DNA of 64,000 nt. It comes from Thalassoroseus pseudoceratinae (GTDB taxonomy: Bacteria; Planctomycetota; Planctomycetia; Planctomycetales; Planctomycetaceae). The notes under the pieces were generated by a model that ran no database searches, was not told the DNA's origin, and worked only from the letters and a program-made list of their open reading frames with translations. This document shows positions 60,600 to 64,000 of this stretch, in pieces. The stretch spans positions 434,001-498,000 of the forward strand of contig NZ_JAALXT010000002.1 in the NCBI RefSeq assembly GCF_011634775.1, read 5' to 3'. The translations under genes and the position numbers were made by a program. How positions within the stretch are numbered: the stretch's first letter is position 1; each line of letters starts with the position of its first letter.

Positions 60600-61544
60600 A
60601 TGACACACTCTGCTCAAGTATTCCGCGGTTGCATCCCCGCAATGATGACTCCCTGCCATGCCGACGGGACAGTCAACTATGACGCCTTGGTTCGGACAGG
60701 CAAAGATCTGATTGAGACCGGTATGACGGCCGTGGTCTATTGCGGCTCGATGGGGGACTGGCCGTTGCTCACCGATGAACAGCGAATGGAGGGAGTGCGG
60801 CGGCTTGTTGATGCGGGCGTACCGGTCGTGGTTGGGACGGGGGCTCAAAATACGCGGTTGGCGGCGAATCATGCAGCCCATGCAAGGGAAGTTGGTGCGG
60901 CGGGTTTGATGGTCATTCCTCGGGTGTTGTCGCGTGGAACATCGCCAACGGCCCAGCGAGCACACTTTTCGGAGGTTCTGTCCGCAGGCGGTGACTTGCC
61001 GAGCGTGATTTATAACAGCCCGTATTACGGATTCGAAACCAAGGCGGATCTCTTCTTCGCTTTGCGTCGCGAGCATAGGAATCTTGTCGGGTTCAAAGAA
61101 TTTGGAGGAGCCGACGCACTCAGCTACGCCGCCGAGAATATCACAAGCGGCAATCCGGATATCGTTTTGATGGCGGGAGTGGATACGCAAGTTTACCATG
61201 GGTTCGTCAACTGCGGAGCAGCCGGGGCGATTACCGGTGTCGGCAACGCACTACCTCAGGAAGTGTTGCGACTCATCGAACTCTGTGAGCAAGCAGCTAG
61301 CGGAGATGTGCAAGCACGCCAACTAGCATTCGAACTCGATCAAGCATTGAAGGTCTTGTCAACATTCGATGAGGGCCCCGATCTCGTGCTCTACTATAAG
61401 TACTTGATGGTGCTTGAGGGACATACAGTGTATGAACATCAGATCAACTCGTTCGATGGTCTCACAGATCCGCAGCGTGAGTTTATTCAATCCCAATGGA
61501 AGCTGTTTCGAAGCTGGTGGTCGACCTGGTCGGACGCAAACTAA
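60600..61544 (+). CDS. DapA-family lyase/deaminase, likely 1-pyrroline-4-hydroxy-2-carboxylate deaminase
   Basis: 314 residues from ATG at 60600 (GTG at 60591 is an alternative). Class I aldolase/DHDPS family: GCIPAMMTPCHADGTVNYDALVRTGKDLIETGMTAVVYCGSMGDWPLLT, the VIYNSPYY block with catalytic Tyr (Y138) and GFKEFGG with the Schiff-base Lys (K166). In the hydroxyproline pathway this family converts the pyrroline product of D-hydroxyproline oxidation to 2,5-dioxovalerate (alpha-ketoglutarate semialdehyde) with release of ammonia. The assignment rests on the neighbours (epimerase and FAD oxidoreductase follow after 21 and then overlap). Family alone would allow other aldolase/lyase reactions. 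Confidence 0.8.
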   Translation: MTHSAQVFRGCIPAMMTPCHADGTVNYDALVRTGKDLIETGMTAVVYCGSMGDWPLLTDEQRMEGVRRLVDAGVPVVVGTGAQNTRLAANHAAHAREVGAAGLMVIPRVLSRGTSPTAQRAHFSEVLSAGGDLPSVIYNSPYYGFETKADLFFALRREHRNLVGFKEFGGADALSYAAENITSGNPDIVLMAGVDTQVYHGFVNCGAAGAITGVGNALPQEVLRLIELCEQAASGDVQARQLAFELDQALKVLSTFDEGPDLVLYYKYLMVLEGHTVYEHQINSFDGLTDPQREFIQSQWKLFRSWWSTWSDAN

Positions 61545-61565
61545 GCGAACTAGGGGAGGCATCGA

Positions 61566-62510
61566 ATGCACTATATTGACTCCCATACGGCCGGCGAGCC
61601 AACGCGGGTGATTATTGATGGTGGTCCCGCACTCGGTTCGGGAACCATCAACGAACGGCTCGCCCGATTGCGTACGAATCACGATGACTTTCGCCAAACC
61701 GTCATCAATGAGCCGCGTGGTTCCGATGCACTTGTGGGAGCGTTGCTTTGTGAACCTGATGATCCAAGTTGTGAAGCTGGTGTCATCTTCTTTAATAACG
61801 CGGGCTATCTTGGAATGTGTGGTCACGGTGCGATTGGCGTGGCGGTGACTCTGGGATACCTCGACCGAATCGGGCTGGGCAAGTTTCGGTTGCAAACACC
61901 GGTCGGCGTGATTGAAGTCGACCGAAGAACGGAACACCAAATCGCAATCGAAAATGTTCGTAGCTATCGTTACAAGAAAGCTGTTGTTGTCGATGTCGAC
62001 GGGCACGGGCCGATTGAAGGTGACATTGCATGGGGCGGCAACTGGTTTTTTCTATGTAAAGAGATCGGTATCGAGATTGCACAAACAAACATCCGAAAAC
62101 TAACAGACCTTGCAGGCTTGGTTCGTCGTTCACTGCGTGCCCAAGACATCACCGGCGAGGGCGGGCAGGAAATCGACCATATCGAGTTTTTCGGCCCTGC
62201 GGAAAACGCAAACGCTCATAGCCGTAACTTTGTCTACTGCCCGGGCGGAGCATATGACCGTTCGCCATGCGGCACGGGCACAAGTGCCAAAGTTGCATGT
62301 CTCGCCACTGAGGGAGTTCTCAGCCCCGGCGAAGAATGGGTCCAAGAAAGTGTGATCGGAAGCGTGTTTCAGGTCTCTTATCAACGATGTGAAACTGACG
62401 GAGTGATTCCAACTGTTGTTGGCGAGGCATACATCTGTGGCAAGGGTGAGCTAATTCAGCAGGACGGCGACCTATTTCGGAATGGAATTCCCTCGGAGGC
62501 GTGCGTATGA
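61566..62510 (+). CDS. 4-hydroxyproline 2-epimerase (proline racemase family)
   Basis: 314 residues. It interconverts trans-4-hydroxy-L-proline and cis-4-hydroxy-D-proline without a cofactor, using two cysteines: C85 (MCGHGAIG) and C235 (SPCGTGTS). Both are present, so it should racemise/epimerise, unlike trans-3-hydroxyproline dehydratases that carry Thr at the second position. MHYIDSHTAGEPTRV and FFNNAGYLGMCG are family blocks. 21 bp after the deaminase gene; its stop overlaps the next start (ATGA at 62507-62510). An alternative is a proline racemase, but the genes around it favour hydroxyproline. Confidence 0.93.
   Translation: MHYIDSHTAGEPTRVIIDGGPALGSGTINERLARLRTNHDDFRQTVINEPRGSDALVGALLCEPDDPSCEAGVIFFNNAGYLGMCGHGAIGVAVTLGYLDRIGLGKFRLQTPVGVIEVDRRTEHQIAIENVRSYRYKKAVVVDVDGHGPIEGDIAWGGNWFFLCKEIGIEIAQTNIRKLTDLAGLVRRSLRAQDITGEGGQEIDHIEFFGPAENANAHSRNFVYCPGGAYDRSPCGTGTSAKVACLATEGVLSPGEEWVQESVIGSVFQVSYQRCETDGVIPTVVGEAYICGKGELIQQDGDLFRNGIPSEACV
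62495..62499 (+). promoter_or_regulatory. Shine-Dalgarno GGAGG for the FAD oxidoreductase
   Basis: GGAGG lies 7 nt before the ATG at 62507, inside the end of the epimerase gene. It supports this start over the ATG-like codon at 62501. Confidence 0.8.
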
Positions 62511-63769
62511 GTCATCCCGCAAATGGTGACACAGCGATCGTTGTTGGTGGCGGGATCATCGGAATTGCATGTGCCCATTATCTCTCCGAGGCCGGTCTTC
62601 AAGTCACAGTCCTTGATCGTGGCAAAATCGCGGGGGCTTGTTCTCATGCGAACTGTGGTTTTATTTGTCCTAGTCATGTTCTACCGCTGACTGAACCAGG
62701 GGCCATCAAAGTTGCTTTCAAGTCCTTGTTCAATCGTAAAGCCCCGTTTCGAGTCAAACCGCAATTGAATCCAGCATTCTGGAACTGGATGTGGCAGTTT
62801 GCGAGACGTTGTCACCATCGGCAAATGCTAGAATCCGGACGACATTTGAAAGCAATTCTCGATGCCTCGATGTCTGAGTACCGGCGGCTTGTTGTTGAGG
62901 AGGAATTTGATTGTGACTGGCAAGAGCGGGGGTTGCTCTACGTCCTTGAAACAGAACATGGCATGCAGGAGTTCGCGAAGACAGACCAAATTCTAAGCAA
63001 CGAGTTCGGCGTGCCAGCTCAACGGATAGATTCCGAGGAATTGAAGACGTTTGAACCAGCACTCAAAACCGGCCTGGCGGGAGCGTTTCACTATCCTCAC
63101 GATACGTCACTAAGGCCGGACTTACTAGCATCGCAATGGTCAGAACGTCTCCGCAAGCGGGGCGTGAAATTCCAAGAGAATTGCCCAGTTCATGGTGTCG
63201 GCTCGAACAACAGTCTCGTGAATCACCTGGCAACATCAACCGGGGAATTGAAAGCCGACTACTATGTTTTTGCCACCGGAGCTTGGAGTCGTCGCCTTTC
63301 ACGGGAACTAAAGTGTTCGATTCCTGTTCAACCCGGCAAAGGGTATTCAGTCACGATGACGCCCCCGAACCCATCACCGGCACATCCGATGCTTTTTCCG
63401 GAACACAAAGTCGGAGTCACGCCATTTGCAGATCGGTATCGGATTGGTTCGATGATGGAGTTTGTTGGTTACGACACATCAATCCCGGAACGCCGCATCT
63501 CTCAACTCCAGTCTTCAGCCGCATCCTATTTGAACACGCCAACATCAAATGACGTCTACGAAACTTGGTATGGGTTTCGCCCAATGACTTGGGACAGTCT
63601 GCCAATCATCGGACGGGTACCGAAGCTGCAAAATGTCTACCTGGCAACAGGACATAACATGCTCGGCATGAGTCTCGCAACGGCAACGGGGCGTATTATT
63701 TCTGAGCTTGTCACTCGTCAAACGCCTCACATTGATCCAGCACCGTTCTCGCCATCACGTTTCAACTAG
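62507..63769 (+). CDS. FAD-dependent D-hydroxyproline/D-amino acid dehydrogenase
   Basis: 420 residues from ATG at 62507, fixed by GGAGG (62495-62499). DAO-family FAD oxidoreductase: N-terminal AIVVGGGIIGIACAHYLSEAGLQVTVLDRG (Rossmann GxGxxG), HANCGFICPSHVLPLTEPG, mid-chain SEELKTFEPALKTGLAGAFHYPHD, C-terminal GFRPMTWDSLPIIGRVPKLQNVYLATGHNMLGMSLATATGRIISELV (second FAD contact and DadA-like GH motif). It oxidises the cis-4-hydroxy-D-proline made by the epimerase to the pyrroline consumed by the deaminase, likely passing electrons to the respiratory chain. The next enzyme, alpha-ketoglutarate semialdehyde dehydrogenase, is not inside the window. Confidence 0.92.
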   Translation: MSHPANGDTAIVVGGGIIGIACAHYLSEAGLQVTVLDRGKIAGACSHANCGFICPSHVLPLTEPGAIKVAFKSLFNRKAPFRVKPQLNPAFWNWMWQFARRCHHRQMLESGRHLKAILDASMSEYRRLVVEEEFDCDWQERGLLYVLETEHGMQEFAKTDQILSNEFGVPAQRIDSEELKTFEPALKTGLAGAFHYPHDTSLRPDLLASQWSERLRKRGVKFQENCPVHGVGSNNSLVNHLATSTGELKADYYVFATGAWSRRLSRELKCSIPVQPGKGYSVTMTPPNPSPAHPMLFPEHKVGVTPFADRYRIGSMMEFVGYDTSIPERRISQLQSSAASYLNTPTSNDVYETWYGFRPMTWDSLPIIGRVPKLQNVYLATGHNMLGMSLATATGRIISELVTRQTPHIDPAPFSPSRFN

Positions 63770-64000
63770 TTTTTGATGTGCAACTAACGGACACCGAACA
63801 CCTTCGCAGCTAGCACCCTGTTCAAAGTGCGGCCTGGCGATTCATGTCGATTGGAAGACTGTGTTTCCCTGGATTGTGTGATTCGTGTTATGATCCGTAC
63901 AGATTGGGATCTGCTTACTGGTTGTCGAGAGCCTTCGTAACGCGGGTGGGGTATCAGCCGAACAAATTTTAAAAAGTTTGATGTCATGAACCATATCCTG

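Noticed and set aside
60481-60600. Sigma-70 promoter pairs in the AraC spacer
   Set aside because: TAGAAT is present at 60524, but no hexamer resembling TTGACA lies at a proper distance; only the palindrome is retained.
63981-64000. Possible start of a further gene (ATG at 63986, then AAC CAT ATC CTG)
   Set aside because: Only five codons are visible, too little to support a call; it could be the next hydroxyproline gene or something else.

Overview
This window comes from a Planctomycetota bacterium, most likely order Planctomycetales. The evidence is the mix of families: a DUF1559 pilin-like protein with its N-terminal [17 protein letters not shown] segment, Planctomycete-type cytochromes (DUF1549/DUF1553 and DUF1592/1588/1585), DUF1501 and DUF1552 proteins, DUF1080 and ThuA proteins, three secreted sulfatases, ASPIC/UnbV (CRTAC1) proteins and an ECF sigma factor paired with a FecR-type anti-sigma. 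Shine-Dalgarno sequences are scarce and base composition is moderately GC-rich. Genus cannot be told from the sequence alone.

Layout. 1-4.3 kb: the end of a PilX-like minor pilin, a DUF1559 protein, an opposing NAD-binding reductase, an unrecognised protein behind a clear promoter/palindrome, and a small lipoprotein. 4.3-12.7 kb: a sodium:solute symporter, a small lipoprotein and tyrosyl-tRNA synthetase on the minus strand, then a MoaD-like protein, ThuA, DUF2314 and DUF1080 proteins and a fused CobA-HemD siroheme enzyme on the plus strand. 12.8-25.2 kb: a tightly packed plus-strand series (ECF sigma, FecR anti-sigma, DUF1592-type cytochrome, DUF1552, then DUF1549/1553 cytochrome, DUF1501, sulfatase). 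25.2-27.2 kb: a scar made of a truncated group II intron, a wrecked PQQ-dehydrogenase/diheme-cytochrome gene and tRNA-Pro(GGG). 27.5-45.1 kb: catabolic and secreted genes (sulfatases, Gfo/Idh/MocA oxidoreductase, MtfA peptidase, HEAT, FG-GAP and NHL proteins, an ABM monooxygenase, an MFS carrier, a double-domain esterase, a PfpI protein and a DASS/RCK permease). 45.2-49.3 kb: QueE, then a two-gene unit of a coiled-coil PD-(D/E)XK nuclease candidate and a pentapeptide-repeat membrane protein. 49.4-59.7 kb: a PHB-depolymerase-like esterase, a small secreted protein, a five-heme membrane cytochrome with TPRs and two CRTAC1 proteins. 59.7-63.8 kb: a PAS-AraC regulator divergent from a three-gene hydroxyproline pathway.

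How it fits together. The window reads as the periphery of a polysaccharide- and protein-degrading heterotroph: sulfatases, esterases, DUF1080/ThuA/Gfo enzymes and transporters for glycans, and a 4-hydroxyproline catabolic operon (epimerase, D-hydroxyproline oxidoreductase, pyrroline-hydroxycarboxylate deaminase) for collagen-like material. Several secreted heme proteins suggest periplasmic electron transfer tied to these activities, but their substrates are unknown. The best candidates for undescribed biology are the nuclease/pentapeptide-channel pair (45.9-49.3 kb) and the multiheme/TPR/CRTAC1 cluster (50.6-59.6 kb). The most concrete molecular-evolution observation is the pseudogene at 25.7-26.7 kb, whose frameshift can be traced to an exact 14-bp tandem duplication.
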